Below are positions 43,387-51,919 of a stretch of DNA of 64,000 bases, one piece after another (positions within the stretch are counted from its first letter, which is position 1; each line of letters begins with the position of its first letter). The stretch is from Fervidicoccaceae archaeon. GTDB taxonomy: Archaea; Thermoproteota; Thermoprotei_A; Sulfolobales; Fervidicoccaceae. The position numbers and the translations under genes were made by a program. The DNA is taken from the NCBI GenBank assembly GCA_038878695.1, contig JAVZVD010000002.1, forward strand, positions 1 through 64,000, read 5' to 3'. The notes under the pieces were generated by a model. That model was not told where the DNA came from and searched no databases. It saw only the letters and a list, made by a program, of their open reading frames with translations.

Positions 43387-44145
43387 TTGACCACGCAGAG
43401 CCTCCTCCCCAGGCTCCTCGAGACCCTCCTCCTCGTGGCCGCGCTGCTCGCGATAGTCGCGGCGGTCCTCGGAGACTTACGGAGGATGGTGAGGAGAGGG
43501 GCTCTGGGGGAGGCGGCAGCGGAGGAGCTCAAGAGGATCTTATGGACGTTCTCCCTAGCTATTATATTGCTCGTCTCGGCGTACTCCTTCTTCGGCTCGA
43601 GCGCCGCTCTACTCCTGTTGGTTGCCGCTATAACGGTCGGAGCCTTTAGCTCGTGGAAGCTGCTGACGAACTTGAGCGCGTACTACGCTCTCAGATTCTC
43701 GGCTCAGCTGAGTGAGGGGAAGCTCGTGGAATTAGACGGAGTGAAGGCGAAGATCAAGAGCCTCGGCCTGCTCACCACGTCGCTTCAGACGGACGAGGGG
43801 GACACCATACTCGTGCCCAACTCTCTGCTACTGGATAAGGTGATCAAGTGCCCAGGCGGGGAGAGGACCGCGGTTCTCAGGATAGGGGTCTCGGAGTGGG
43901 AGGAGGTGGATGAGGTGGTAGAAGAGGTGAGGCGAGTCGTGAGCAAAGAGTTCAAACACGCTGCGAGATCCGGCGACTTCGAGGTCCACCTCGAGAGCCT
44001 GAGTCCTAGGCGAGCGACGTTGCTATTGAGAGTCAGGTATGTCGGTCAGAGAGAGCGCGAGGAGGTGGCCGACTCGCTCGTGAGGAGTCTCGCGAGAGAG
44101 CTCGAGAAGTTCTCGCCGGAGATCGAGCTCGTCAGGCCGGGCTAG
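43387..44145 (+). CDS. MscS-family mechanosensitive channel-like protein
   Basis: 252 residues: two to three N-terminal membrane spans (LLVAALLAIVAAVL, FSLAIILLVSAYSFF, ALLLLVAAITVGAF) then a beta domain typical of MscS (EGKLVELDGVKAKIKSLGLLTTSLQTDEGDTILVPNS), with VPN-S and an alpha/beta C-terminus (RIGVSEWEEVDEV...LLLRVRY). It would release solutes on osmotic downshift. The pore helix lacks the classic Gly/Ala pattern of E. coli MscS. TTG start at 43387. Confidence 0.85.
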   Translation: MTTQSLLPRLLETLLLVAALLAIVAAVLGDLRRMVRRGALGEAAAEELKRILWTFSLAIILLVSAYSFFGSSAALLLLVAAITVGAFSSWKLLTNLSAYYALRFSAQLSEGKLVELDGVKAKIKSLGLLTTSLQTDEGDTILVPNSLLLDKVIKCPGGERTAVLRIGVSEWEEVDEVVEEVRRVVSKEFKHAARSGDFEVHLESLSPRRATLLLRVRYVGQREREEVADSLVRSLARELEKFSPEIELVRPG

Positions 44146-44208
44146 AGAGCGCGAACATCGATTTTAGGGCGAGGACCCCTCATCATCGAGGAAGGAGGTC
44201 TCAGCGCT

Positions 44209-44511
44209 TTGAGCTCTCCCAAGGGAGCCCGGGCCGATTGCCCAATGTGCGGTGCAAGGGTCGAGGCATCGAAGGTCTGGACAATGGTGGCTCCACTTCC
44301 CGACTCTTTGGGCAGACTCACCGTGACGGTCATGGGCTCCTTCAAGTGCCCGCAGTGCGGTAAGTCGTGGAGGGCCGTCATCTCGAAGCTGAAGGTCGGC
44401 GGAGGGGAGGTGGAAGTGAGCGGGAAAACTCTTCGGATCACGGGGGAGGAGAGGAGTCGAGGCGAGGTTATAGAGCTCGACGTCGAGTCGATCCTCTCGG
44501 AGCGAGAGTGA
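44209..44511 (+). CDS. Zinc-ribbon protein
   Basis: 100 residues from TTG 44209 with two CxxC pairs (CPMCGAR and FKCPQCGKSW), a classic zinc ribbon, followed by a beta-rich, acidic C-terminus (KVGGGEVEVSGKTLRITGEE). Size and cysteine spacing suggest a nucleic-acid or transcription-associated protein; no exact family is recognised. A TATA-like GATTTTAGGG lies about 45 bases upstream. Confidence 0.65.
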   Translation: MSSPKGARADCPMCGARVEASKVWTMVAPLPDSLGRLTVTVMGSFKCPQCGKSWRAVISKLKVGGGEVEVSGKTLRITGEERSRGEVIELDVESILSERE

Positions 44512-44586
44512 GTCGCGGCGCGGAGAAAAGCCGTTGGGCGAAGCACTACGGCGAGCTCGCCCTATTATTCGAGCTCCTCTCCTTTA

Positions 44587-44835
44587 TTGGTCAAGCGGGG
44601 CGACGAGGTGTCTCTCTCCTTCATTCTCTACAGAGATAGGTCTCGCCTCGCCGACGTGGTGGAGTCTACTCTGCGCGAGTACGTCGATCTCATCTCGACG
44701 AGGTACAAGATCCAGGCTAGGCTGCTCGTGGTCATGCTGCCGCTCACCGACCCTGGCCTCTTACACCTCGAGCGCGCCGACGAGGCGTGCGTCGAGTCGG
44801 CCGAGCGCTCGAGCTCCTCTCGAGCTCTGGGGTGA
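44587..44835 (+). CDS. Short hypothetical protein
   Basis: 82 residues from TTG 44587, with a plausible helix (LADVVESTLREYVDLISTRYK) and a strand (QARLLVVMLPLTD). Ends in a Ser/Arg-rich stretch. No family recognised and the start is uncertain. About 135 bases follow before the biotin ligase; they hold a purine-rich segment but no other gene. Confidence 0.4.
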   Translation: MVKRGDEVSLSFILYRDRSRLADVVESTLREYVDLISTRYKIQARLLVVMLPLTDPGLLHLERADEACVESAERSSSSRALG

Positions 44836-44970
44836 GCCAGTGAGGAGGGGCGGGGCTCCCACGTGGTTGCGTGGTTAAGAGCTCCGCCGCGGCTCCAATA
44901 GCAAGAGGAGAAGAAGAATAGAAAGGGTCCCCGCGACGTCATCGAAGAGAGAAGGGGAGAGAACATCGCT

Positions 44971-45870
44971 TTGACGATGCTCGAGAGCCTTCTGAACTGT
45001 GCCCGCTCTCTGAGGAGCGCTATTGCGGGACGGTCGAAGCGAGCCCCGTTATGCCTCGAGAGGCTGGGCCTCTCGGCCGAGGAGACCTGGCCCCCCGATG
45101 ACCTGGCGCTCCTAGCCGAGATGGATCTCGAGAGCTGGGGGTGGTCGGCCTTGGTGCACGTGGAGAGCTGCGGATCGACGCAAGACCTGGCGGCCGAGCT
45201 CGCGGAGCTAGGCTATCCGCACGGGACGGTGGTCGTCGCCGATGCGATGGCGAGAGGCCGGGGAAGGAGAGGGAGACGGTGGCTGGCCCCTAGGGGGGGG
45301 CTCTGGCTCACCGCTCTTCTGAGGCCGAGCTCGTGCTCGTCGATCCAGCTCGTGGGATTGGCGGCCGCTCTCTCCGCGGCCGAGACGGCCGAGGCCTTCG
45401 CTGGCGAGAGGGTCCTCGTGAGGTGGCCGAACGACGTCTACGCGCGAGGTCGGAAGTTAGCCGGGATCTTGATCGAGGCCGAGGTGGAGGCTCTCTCGAG
45501 CACGGTGCTATTGGGGATTGGGCTCAATCTAAACAACGAGCTTCCGAGCGAGTTGATCGGCAAAGCTATAACTTTGAGAGAGGTCGCGGGCTTTTACGTG
45601 CCGAGAGCGCTCTTCGCGGCGATCATGCTGGCGGTCCTCGGCTGCAGGCTCTCATCTCTCGAGGGCGGCGAGATAACGCGCGCCACCCTCGAGAGGCTAG
45701 ACTGCCTGGGCGAGGAGGTATCGATAGACGTCGGCGGAGACGTCGTGCGCGGGCGCGTAGTCGGACTCGACGAGCTCGGCAGGCTACTCGTCGAGAGAGC
45801 TCGGGGAGAGGTAACAGCCTTGAGCGCCGGCGAGATCGTTCGCCTCGAGCCGAGGCGGAGCTCATTTTAA
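44971..45870 (+). CDS. birA: Biotin-protein ligase (no DNA-binding domain)
   Basis: Attaches biotin to the carrier lysine of biotin-dependent carboxylases/decarboxylases. 299 residues: an N-terminal segment of about 55 residues of no clear fold, ESCGSTQDLAAEL, GRGRRGRRWLAPRGG (the biotinyl-AMP loop), VRWPNDVYARGRKLAGILIEAE, LGIGLNLNNE, and a C-terminal SH3-like cap (GEEVSIDVGGDVVRGRVVGLDELG). The likely substrate is the carrier protein at 58.4 kb. No helix-turn-helix is seen, so it is not a BirA repressor. ATG at 44971 (or 44977). Confidence 0.93.
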   Translation: MTMLESLLNCARSLRSAIAGRSKRAPLCLERLGLSAEETWPPDDLALLAEMDLESWGWSALVHVESCGSTQDLAAELAELGYPHGTVVVADAMARGRGRRGRRWLAPRGGLWLTALLRPSSCSSIQLVGLAAALSAAETAEAFAGERVLVRWPNDVYARGRKLAGILIEAEVEALSSTVLLGIGLNLNNELPSELIGKAITLREVAGFYVPRALFAAIMLAVLGCRLSSLEGGEITRATLERLDCLGEEVSIDVGGDVVRGRVVGLDELGRLLVERARGEVTALSAGEIVRLEPRRSSF

Positions 45871-45905
45871 GGTTCGCGGGCCTCCTAACGCGGGGGCCCT
45901 CATCG

Positions 45906-46214
45906 TTGAGTGGCTCGTTGAATAACACGTCTAGAGTGAGACTGAAGAGCCTGGAGGGAGAACTCTTCGGGATCGAAGTAGACCTCCCGGGGTCTCCTCC
46001 TCTGGTCATGGTGGTTGGCAAGAGAGGTTTCGTGGCCTGCGGCCTCCTAGACGTGAGCGCGGCCGAGAGGGTCGGAGCGGCCGCGGCCAAAGTCGTTGGC
46101 GTGAGGTCCGTGGAGGAGATGCTAGATCGCGAGATCCAAGCGGTGACTTCTCGCGGCAGAGGGCTAGGCCTGAGAGAGGGCATGAGAGTCAGAGAGGCTC
46201 TCGAGTTGCTCTAG
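45906..46214 (+). CDS. DUF1805-family protein
   Basis: 102 residues from TTG 45906 (a second TTG at 45918). The block LVMVVGKRGFVACGLLDVSAAERVGAAAAKVVGVRSVEEML matches the DUF1805/YunC family, which has no settled function. It lies 35 bases after the biotin ligase on the same strand and overlaps the converging symporter gene by four bases. The much longer frame that covers it upstream belongs to the ligase gene's shadow. Confidence 0.75.
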   Translation: MSGSLNNTSRVRLKSLEGELFGIEVDLPGSPPLVMVVGKRGFVACGLLDVSAAERVGAAAAKVVGVRSVEEMLDREIQAVTSRGRGLGLREGMRVREALELL

Positions 46215-47578
46215 CGCCTCTCCCCCGCTCGCAGCGAGTCGCGCAGCGCTAGAGCGAGTCCGGCCAGCGAGGTCGAGGCGAGAGAGCCTAGAGAAGCGTA
46301 GTCTAGAGCGCTCGGCAGGAAGCGAGACCTAATTACGTATAATGCCGCGAAAGTCGCGAACCCGAGCAGGACGAGCGCAGAGGCCTCGCTCCGTCTCAGG
46401 CCTCTCGTTACCGAGAGGATCACAATGGGAGCCAAATATAGCAGAGCCGCCGAGCTCGCGACGGCCAGAGTCACGATCGGGGCCGAAGTCTTTAACGAGA
46501 AGAGCCCGACCACGAGCGCCAGGCCGGCCACGGCCGCTCTCCCCACCTTCGCGTCTCCTCTCCCCAAGACGTCAACGTCGATCACCGAGGCCAACGTCAA
46601 CATGATTGAGTCCAACGTGCTCACCGCCGCTGCCCACACGGCCAGCGCCGCGGCCACGCTCAGAGCAGCCGGGGCGCCAGCGAGCAGCGCCGGCGTAACG
46701 AGGTTCGGGTGCGAGGCCTCGACGCCCAGGCCCGCGGCTCCGAGTCCGACGAGCACCACGCATATAGTCAACGCGGAGCCCGCGGTCAAGAACGCGATGC
46801 CGCCTCTGAACAAATCGATGGACGACTTGGGCGTGTAAAGCCTCTGGAGCACCTGAGGATTCGTCAACGCGAAGAAGATCCAGGGCACGGTGAGCGAGAT
46901 GAACCTCTCGGGGGTCCAGAAGTTCAGGCCTCCCGGGACCTCGTGTAGCTCGCGCGGCACCTCGCCCAGGCCTCGGCCGACGTAAATCACCAGAGCGGCC
47001 GCCACCGCGAGGAAGTACAAGCCCTGCAACGCGTCGGTGAGGACCACGCCGCGCATTCCTCCTCTGACGACGTAGATCACCACAGTGGAGAGGGTCAGGA
47101 CGACCGCGAGCTCGTAGGAGACCCCGAGCCTGGCCATGACGACGGCCGGCCCAACTACTTGAACGCTCATGTAGGGCACTAGGAAGATCAAGTAGGAGAG
47201 CGAGACGACGTATCTAGCGATCACGGAACCGTTATTGGAGTAGATCAGTTGAGCCGGGGTGACGGCTCCGAGCTCCAACGCTCTGCGCCTGATCCTGTCG
47301 CTCAGCAGAGCTAGCACGGCGGCTGTGCCGACGAGGTATGTCAGCTCGAAGCCGAGGGAGCCTACGCCGTAAAGACGAGCATAGCCTACGAGCCCCACGA
47401 GCATGAAGGCACTGTACGTCGTAGAGAAGTACGTTAGGAACTGCGCCGCCCAGCCAAGAGATCTACCAGCGAGGTAAAACTCCTCGGCGGTCTCGGCTCT
47501 CCACCTCGCTCGAGCCACCTCGCCCAAGAGTACGTAGACCGCCATCGTAGCGAGCAGTGACGCCACGAGGAGATCCAA
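46211..47578 (-). CDS. Sodium:solute symporter (SSS family)
   Basis: 455 residues with about twelve to thirteen membrane spans. EEFYLAGRSLGWAAQFLTYFSTTYSAF is the SSS N-terminal signature; YVVRGGMRGVVLTDALQGLYFL marks the conserved mid-region; AAVSTLDSIMLTLASVIDVDVL is the late conserved TM8 segment. It imports a carboxylate, amino acid or similar solute with Na+. TTG start at 47578. Nine bases downstream of a small two-span protein, a pairing typical of SSS carriers with small partners. Confidence 0.9.
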   Translation of the reverse strand: MDLLVASLLATMAVYVLLGEVARARWRAETAEEFYLAGRSLGWAAQFLTYFSTTYSAFMLVGLVGYARLYGVGSLGFELTYLVGTAAVLALLSDRIRRRALELGAVTPAQLIYSNNGSVIARYVVSLSYLIFLVPYMSVQVVGPAVVMARLGVSYELAVVLTLSTVVIYVVRGGMRGVVLTDALQGLYFLAVAAALVIYVGRGLGEVPRELHEVPGGLNFWTPERFISLTVPWIFFALTNPQVLQRLYTPKSSIDLFRGGIAFLTAGSALTICVVLVGLGAAGLGVEASHPNLVTPALLAGAPAALSVAAALAVWAAAVSTLDSIMLTLASVIDVDVLGRGDAKVGRAAVAGLALVVGLFSLKTSAPIVTLAVASSAALLYLAPIVILSVTRGLRRSEASALVLLGFATFAALYVIRSRFLPSALDYASLGSLASTSLAGLALALRDSLRAGERR

Positions 47579-47587
47579 CGCAGCTTC

Positions 47588-47752
47588 TCACCTCCGTGAG
47601 CACGAGGCGAACAAAAGCGCGGCAGCTGCCGCGATGGAGCACCAAAACGCGAAGAGCGCCCACGGCTTCCAGAGCGGAGCAAGCGCGAAGGGGACTATGA
47701 AGGAGGAGAGGATGAGCGCGACGAAGGCTGCTAAGCAGGCCCTCGCTCGCAT
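47588..47752 (-). CDS. Small two-span membrane protein, symporter partner
   Basis: 54 residues from ATG 47752: two hydrophobic segments (LAAFVALILSSFIVPFALA and WALFAFWCSIAAAAALLFA) joined by PLWKPW, and a short basic end. Size and arrangement recall small partners such as DUF3311/DUF997 that precede SSS symporters, and its stop is nine bases before the symporter start. Easily missed because of its length. Partner role is inferred from position. Confidence 0.65.
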   Translation of the reverse strand: MRARACLAAFVALILSSFIVPFALAPLWKPWALFAFWCSIAAAAALLFASCSRR

Positions 47753-47841
47753 GACCCCGAGCCCTCTAGCTCGTGCTAGATGCTAGCGTCACCTTGGGGC
47801 GTTCAGGGAATATCTCCTTATTGCCTTAGTTATAACTGAGT

Positions 47842-48852
47842 TCAAATGCAACCGCTGCCCGAAACTCGGTAGTGCTCGATCGTGGCGCGCAGCCCCTCGC
47901 GGAGACCGACTCTCGGCTCCCACCCGAGCGTCTCGCGGATCCTCTCGATCGATGCGACGGACCTTCTCACGTCGTCCGGCCTCGGGGGAGCGAAGAGAGG
48001 TTCCATCGCTACTCCTACTAGCTCGGAGAGCACCCCCAAGAGGTCCATAACGCTCGTCTCGACGCCTGTCCCCACATTGAGGGGCCCTTCGGTCCTCGAG
48101 GTGAGAGCCGCCACGTTGGCCTCGACCACGTCGGAGACGAAGACGAAGTCTCTCGTCTGAGCCCCATCCCCGTACACGACGGGTCTACTGCCGCTCAGGA
48201 GAGCCTCGAGGAACGCTAGGACGACGCCGGCGTAGGGGCCTCTTCTCATTCGAGGGCCGTACACGTTGAAGTACCTCAGCGAGGCGCAGCTCAGCCCGTG
48301 CTCGGAGGAGTACCTCTCCACGAGCCTCTCCCCGAGGAGCTTCGTAACGCCGTAGAGGCTCTTGGGCCTCAGAGGGTGACTTTCGTCGATCGGCAGGCGC
48401 TCGGGGTCGCCGTAGACGGCAGCGCTGGAGGCGAAGACAAATCTCTCCGCGTCTATCCTCCTGGCCAGCTCGAGCAGGTTGTGTGTACCGTTCACGTTTA
48501 CTCTGAAACCGAGCTCCGGGTCGGACCTCACCTCCTCTACTCTAACGATCGCCGCTAAGTGGAGGATAGAGACTCTCTCGCCCGAGAGCTCGGAAACCAG
48601 CCTCTCTACCGCCCGCGCGTCCGAGACGTCGAGCTCTAGGAGCTTTACTCGCTCGTCGCTCGGGACATTAGACCGCGAGCCCGAGCACAGATTGTCCACC
48701 ACTAAGATCTCGATCTCATCGCAGGAGAGCAGGAGGTCCACGGTGTGGCTCCCTATGAAGCCGGCTCCTCCCGTTACTACAACGACGTTGGTCAGCCTTT
48801 CGCAGAGGGCGCCCCTCTCATCAAATGACTCTCCACTTCTTCTCGCGTACAT
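47842..48852 (-). CDS. NAD-dependent nucleotide-sugar epimerase/dehydratase (GalE-like)
   Basis: 336 residues of the extended SDR family: VVVVTGGAGFIGSHTVDLL, acidic D in VVDNL (NAD preference), HLAAIV, FASSAAVYGDPERLPIDE, YGVTK catalytic Tyr/Lys, and NVYGPRMRRGPYAGVV. A UDP-glucose 4-epimerase or similar enzyme for surface glycans is most likely. The first 20 residues before the Rossmann strand are unusual, and the ATG (48852) overlaps the upstream gene by 32 bases; a later non-ATG start is possible. Last gene of a five-gene minus-strand run. Confidence 0.88.
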   Translation of the reverse strand: MYARRSGESFDERGALCERLTNVVVVTGGAGFIGSHTVDLLLSCDEIEILVVDNLCSGSRSNVPSDERVKLLELDVSDARAVERLVSELSGERVSILHLAAIVRVEEVRSDPELGFRVNVNGTHNLLELARRIDAERFVFASSAAVYGDPERLPIDESHPLRPKSLYGVTKLLGERLVERYSSEHGLSCASLRYFNVYGPRMRRGPYAGVVLAFLEALLSGSRPVVYGDGAQTRDFVFVSDVVEANVAALTSRTEGPLNVGTGVETSVMDLLGVLSELVGVAMEPLFAPPRPDDVRRSVASIERIRETLGWEPRVGLREGLRATIEHYRVSGSGCI

Positions 48853-49390
48853 CGAAGAACACCATTCCTCGTCTAAAGAGTTCGTTGAATAACATCGAGG
48901 CCTTGCCGAGGCTCTCCGCCACGGCGATCGGGTCTCCCGTCTTAGTCTCTGGCAGCCTGCTCACGAGCTCCTCGTAGACCCTCGGGTCGACGTAGAGCAC
49001 GTCGTCCCCCATCTTGAGCTCTATGGCTCCTCTCGCTCTCAGCTCGCTGAGGACTTTTAGCCTCTCGCTGGGAGGCAGGCGCTCCAGGTCTCTCGCGAGC
49101 GAGACAAAGCCTCTCGACTCGAGCACCTCTGCCCAGCTCGGTGCTCGCTCGAGCGAGCGCCGAGCCTCGGCCTTCTCTCGAGAAATCTGCGCGCTGCTCA
49201 GAGCCTCCTCGAGAGCCTCCACGGACCCCTCGAGCCGAACCACGCTGTTCTCCAGCTCTTCGAGTTTGGCGGATAGAAGGCTCAGGGTCTCGAGGAGCGC
49301 CGAAGGAGCCTCGGGAACGTCTTTCTCCTCCTCGCGTTTGACGCGTTCGAGGAAGTCAACGAGCCTTCTCTGAGAGCCCCCGCTCGACAC
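48821..49390 (-). CDS. Coiled-coil protein of unknown function
   Basis: 189 residues. Residues 30-75 form a leucine-rich coiled coil (LLSAKLEELENSVVRLEGSVEALEEAL). The C-terminal half (LRARGAIELKMGDDVLYVDPRVYEELVSRLP and RGMVFFDVREKKWRVI) looks like a compact alpha/beta or winged domain. No family recognised. It sits five bases after the CitG-like gene and overlaps the epimerase, so probably belongs to the same transcript. Confidence 0.6.
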   Translation of the reverse strand: MSSGGSQRRLVDFLERVKREEEKDVPEAPSALLETLSLLSAKLEELENSVVRLEGSVEALEEALSSAQISREKAEARRSLERAPSWAEVLESRGFVSLARDLERLPPSERLKVLSELRARGAIELKMGDDVLYVDPRVYEELVSRLPETKTGDPIAVAESLGKASMLFNELFRRGMVFFDVREKKWRVI

Positions 49391-49395
49391 CTCTC

Positions 49396-50280
49396 CTACC
49401 GCCCGAATCTCTGGAGGCCGCGCTTAGAAAAGCGTGAGGCTCTCCACTCCTCAATGCATTCATTGCACACGTAATACAGCACTACGGCGACGAGGTCGGC
49501 GACCGAACCCATCGATTCCTCCTCGCTGAGCTCCGGTAGGCGCCCCTTCGCGCACTCCTCTTTGAGCTCTCGCGCTCTCTCGGCCCCTCTTCTTCTGAAG
49601 ATGAGATAATCCTCGACCTTCGAGCAGACGCGCAGGTAGAGCTCATCGATCTCTGAGCTTGTGGGCACGGCGCAGCCCCTCTCGCTCAGGCGCTCCTCCG
49701 CGAGCCTCGACGTTCTGGCGAAGGCCGTGACGAGCTCCTCGACCACGGGGTCTCGCCGAGCCAGGAGCCTGAGCGCGAGGCCGAGGGGTCTGGCCTCGAA
49801 CCTCCTCCTCTCGAGCGTGTAGAGAGGGCTCCTCACGTCGGGCCAGAAGCTGCTCGACGAGGGGAGGACGTGCGATGGCGAGGCCTCTCTTATCACATCG
49901 AAGAGTATTGATGCCGGGTCTCGAAGCGCGAGCGCTAGAGCGGCCCTTCCGTTACCGGCCGGGCTCTCGACCCTCTCGTCGTGACAGGCGGCTGCTACGT
50001 TGTAATAGAGCAGCAGCAGGCTCCCGGCCGCGAGGTTCGAGCCCATAGCCCTCGTAGCCTCGCCCACGATCTTTGGGAGTCTCGAGCCCGGAGGCTTAGG
50101 GAGCTCCTCGCAGAGCTCCTCGAACGCGGATCTGACGAGGTGAGAGAGCACGACGTAGCTCTGCAACGTCTTGTCTCGATGGTCTCGCGCTCTGCTCACC
50201 GTGCCGGCCCCGGTCCCCGCGGTGGGCTCCAGCGCGATAGCTATCGACGCCGCCACTGGGGGGTCGCCGTGCATCCTCAC
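49396..50280 (-). CDS. CitG/MdcB-like (triphosphoribosyl-dephospho-CoA synthase family) protein
   Basis: 294 residues from GTG 50280. The N-terminal block AASIAIALEPTAGTGAGTVSRARDHRD parallels the ASPKPGNVxRxxDFxD segment of the CitG family, and MGSNLAAGSLLLLYYNVAAA its following helix. The family makes the prosthetic group of citrate lyase in bacteria; archaeal members stand apart and their reaction is not established. GTG overlaps the DUF447 stop (GTGA). CitG function itself is unlikely here as no citrate lyase is seen. Confidence 0.65.
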   Translation of the reverse strand: MRMHGDPPVAASIAIALEPTAGTGAGTVSRARDHRDKTLQSYVVLSHLVRSAFEELCEELPKPPGSRLPKIVGEATRAMGSNLAAGSLLLLYYNVAAACHDERVESPAGNGRAALALALRDPASILFDVIREASPSHVLPSSSSFWPDVRSPLYTLERRRFEARPLGLALRLLARRDPVVEELVTAFARTSRLAEERLSERGCAVPTSSEIDELYLRVCSKVEDYLIFRRRGAERARELKEECAKGRLPELSEEESMGSVADLVAVVLYYVCNECIEEWRASRFSKRGLQRFGR

Positions 50281-50912
50281 CACCCGCACGCGGAGCGAGC
50301 TCTCCCGGCCGCGAGCTCGATCGCCCGTCTCAGACCGGCCTCGCCCGAGAGCCTCAGGGCCTCCTCGGCCAGGAGGCGGAGCTCCGAGCAAAGGCGGCGC
50401 GCGTCGTGTCGCGGAGAGCGCCCCTCCACTCTGCTCAACCTGACGAGGAGCTCGACGAGCAGGCCCAAGGCTCTGCAAGTTGGCGCCATGCGGCTGGGGA
50501 CGAGCAGAGCTCTTCGCCTCAGCCTCGCACGGACGATGGCGTGATCTCCTCGCTGCTCCGACCCTAGGACCTCCCCCAAAAGCGTTAGATACGATCCCTC
50601 AACCACGAGGAAGCTCCCGACTCGCTTGACGAGGAGAGATCGGGGGTCGGTGTAGGCCTTCACGAAGACCTCCGGGTCTCCGAGGACGTTGAAGTGAAGC
50701 AGTGACTCCTCGAGAGCTCCAGACGTCGCCAGCTCGTGGGCTCGCGAGCCGTGGAAAAGCCTTAACTCCGCGCTCAGGGCGCCGGCCACCCTTACGCCGA
50801 GGAGAGCTCTGTGGAGCTCTTCCCCCCCTTTCTCGAATATCGCGAGGCCCTCGATGAATGCCCCCTTGGCCCACGAGAGGAACGACAGCTCCTCCGCCTC
50901 GATCTCTATCAA
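50277..50912 (-). CDS. DUF447-family protein
   Basis: 211 residues. The core RVAGALSAELRLFHGSRAHELATSG...LLHFNVLGDPEVFVKAYTD matches DUF447, an archaeal family with a split-barrel, flavin-reductase-like outline, and a helical C-terminal part follows. Flavin or another cofactor may bind; the reaction is unknown. ATG at 50912 overlaps the upstream nucleotidyltransferase stop (ATGA) and its stop overlaps the CitG-like start, so three genes are translationally coupled. Confidence 0.7.
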   Translation of the reverse strand: MIEIEAEELSFLSWAKGAFIEGLAIFEKGGEELHRALLGVRVAGALSAELRLFHGSRAHELATSGALEESLLHFNVLGDPEVFVKAYTDPRSLLVKRVGSFLVVEGSYLTLLGEVLGSEQRGDHAIVRARLRRRALLVPSRMAPTCRALGLLVELLVRLSRVEGRSPRHDARRLCSELRLLAEEALRLSGEAGLRRAIELAAGRARSACGW

Positions 50913-51841
50913 CGAGCTCGCCTCCTAGGCAGCGCGTAGTGCTCTCCGCTCCACAGATATAGTTGGAGCCTCGGGGAGCCTCCCGAGATCACGACCTCGA
51001 GATCTCCCCTAGCCGCCACCTCATCGCCCTCCTCGGCGAGCTCGCAGAATCTGCCTCGATCCGAGACAACTTCGATGAGCCCCGCCTCGGTCTCTACTCC
51101 ATAGGAGCAGGGGTAGATCCACGATCGTTCGGCGTCAACAACTTCCCCCTCGACGAGGACCTGCCCAACCTTGAGGACCTCCCTCTCGCAGAGCCCCGGC
51201 TCCCGCGGGCGAGCCGGGACAAGCCTGACGTAGACTCTAAGCCCTCTCCGCTTCCCCTGGAGCGCCTTGAGCCTCTCTCTCTCAATGAGCTCCCTCGAGG
51301 CGATCCTGCCCTGCTCCCGCAGCATGTCGAGGACCTCGCCCACCTCGAGAGGTTCGAGGAACGCGTTCTCGCGTAGGAAGCCGTAGAGTTCTCTCGACTC
51401 ATCTAAACCGTAACACACGAGGTCGACGTCCCTGCCGGGCCCGAGGACGAGCTTGGGGAACAGGAGCGCGCTCCCCGTGAGCCCTATGCTCTCCACGCCG
51501 CTCTCCCTCCTGAGCTCCTCGAGCAGCTCGCAGGCTGGGTCTGATGACGATACCGAGCACCTCTCGGGCTCGAGAGGGCTCAAGGTCCTCGCCTCCTCGA
51601 GTCTGCGCAACGGCGGGAGAGGAACGATCCTCCCGTGGCATCTGCTGTAGGATAGCAGAGACCGATCGAGCAGCTCGACTCTGCGAGCCGCCTCCTCGGG
51701 CTCCTTGGACTTCCACCTGTCGCCAGCGAGCGAGTACCTAGGGAGGGCCAACACGCGCCCCTCGGGCTGATCGACTCCCCGCACGATCCACGCGTGCCTC
51801 AGCCACTCGAACGCGCAGCCCTCGACAAGGCACTCGAGCAT
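50909..51841 (-). CDS. COG1665-type predicted nucleotidyltransferase
   Basis: 310 residues from ATG 51841. A nucleotidyltransferase signature lies in the middle: SIGLTGSALLFPKLVLGPGRDVDLVCYG (G-S with D-x-D), flanked by a conserved N-terminal part with HAWIVRGVDQPEGRVLALPRYS and a beta-rich C-terminus. The family is annotated only as predicted nucleotidyltransferase. A longer open frame extends to 52171 but covers the divergent deacylase gene and was rejected. First gene of a coupled run. TATA-like GCTTAAAC near 51876 (minus strand). Confidence 0.72.
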   Translation of the reverse strand: MLECLVEGCAFEWLRHAWIVRGVDQPEGRVLALPRYSLAGDRWKSKEPEEAARRVELLDRSLLSYSRCHGRIVPLPPLRRLEEARTLSPLEPERCSVSSSDPACELLEELRRESGVESIGLTGSALLFPKLVLGPGRDVDLVCYGLDESRELYGFLRENAFLEPLEVGEVLDMLREQGRIASRELIERERLKALQGKRRGLRVYVRLVPARPREPGLCEREVLKVGQVLVEGEVVDAERSWIYPCSYGVETEAGLIEVVSDRGRFCELAEEGDEVAARGDLEVVISGGSPRLQLYLWSGEHYALPRRRAR

Positions 51842-51919
51842 CAGAGGCCCCTGAGCCGAGGAGTTTCGCGCAAGCGGTTTAAGCCCTCGGGTCGAGACCC
51901 GCTCGGGGCGGAGGAGCCC

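Noticed and set aside
44850-44905. Possible tRNA-like sequence (GTGGTTGCGTGGTTAAGAGC)
   Set aside because: A D-arm-like look, but no T loop TTC-A-A pattern and no pairing acceptor ends.
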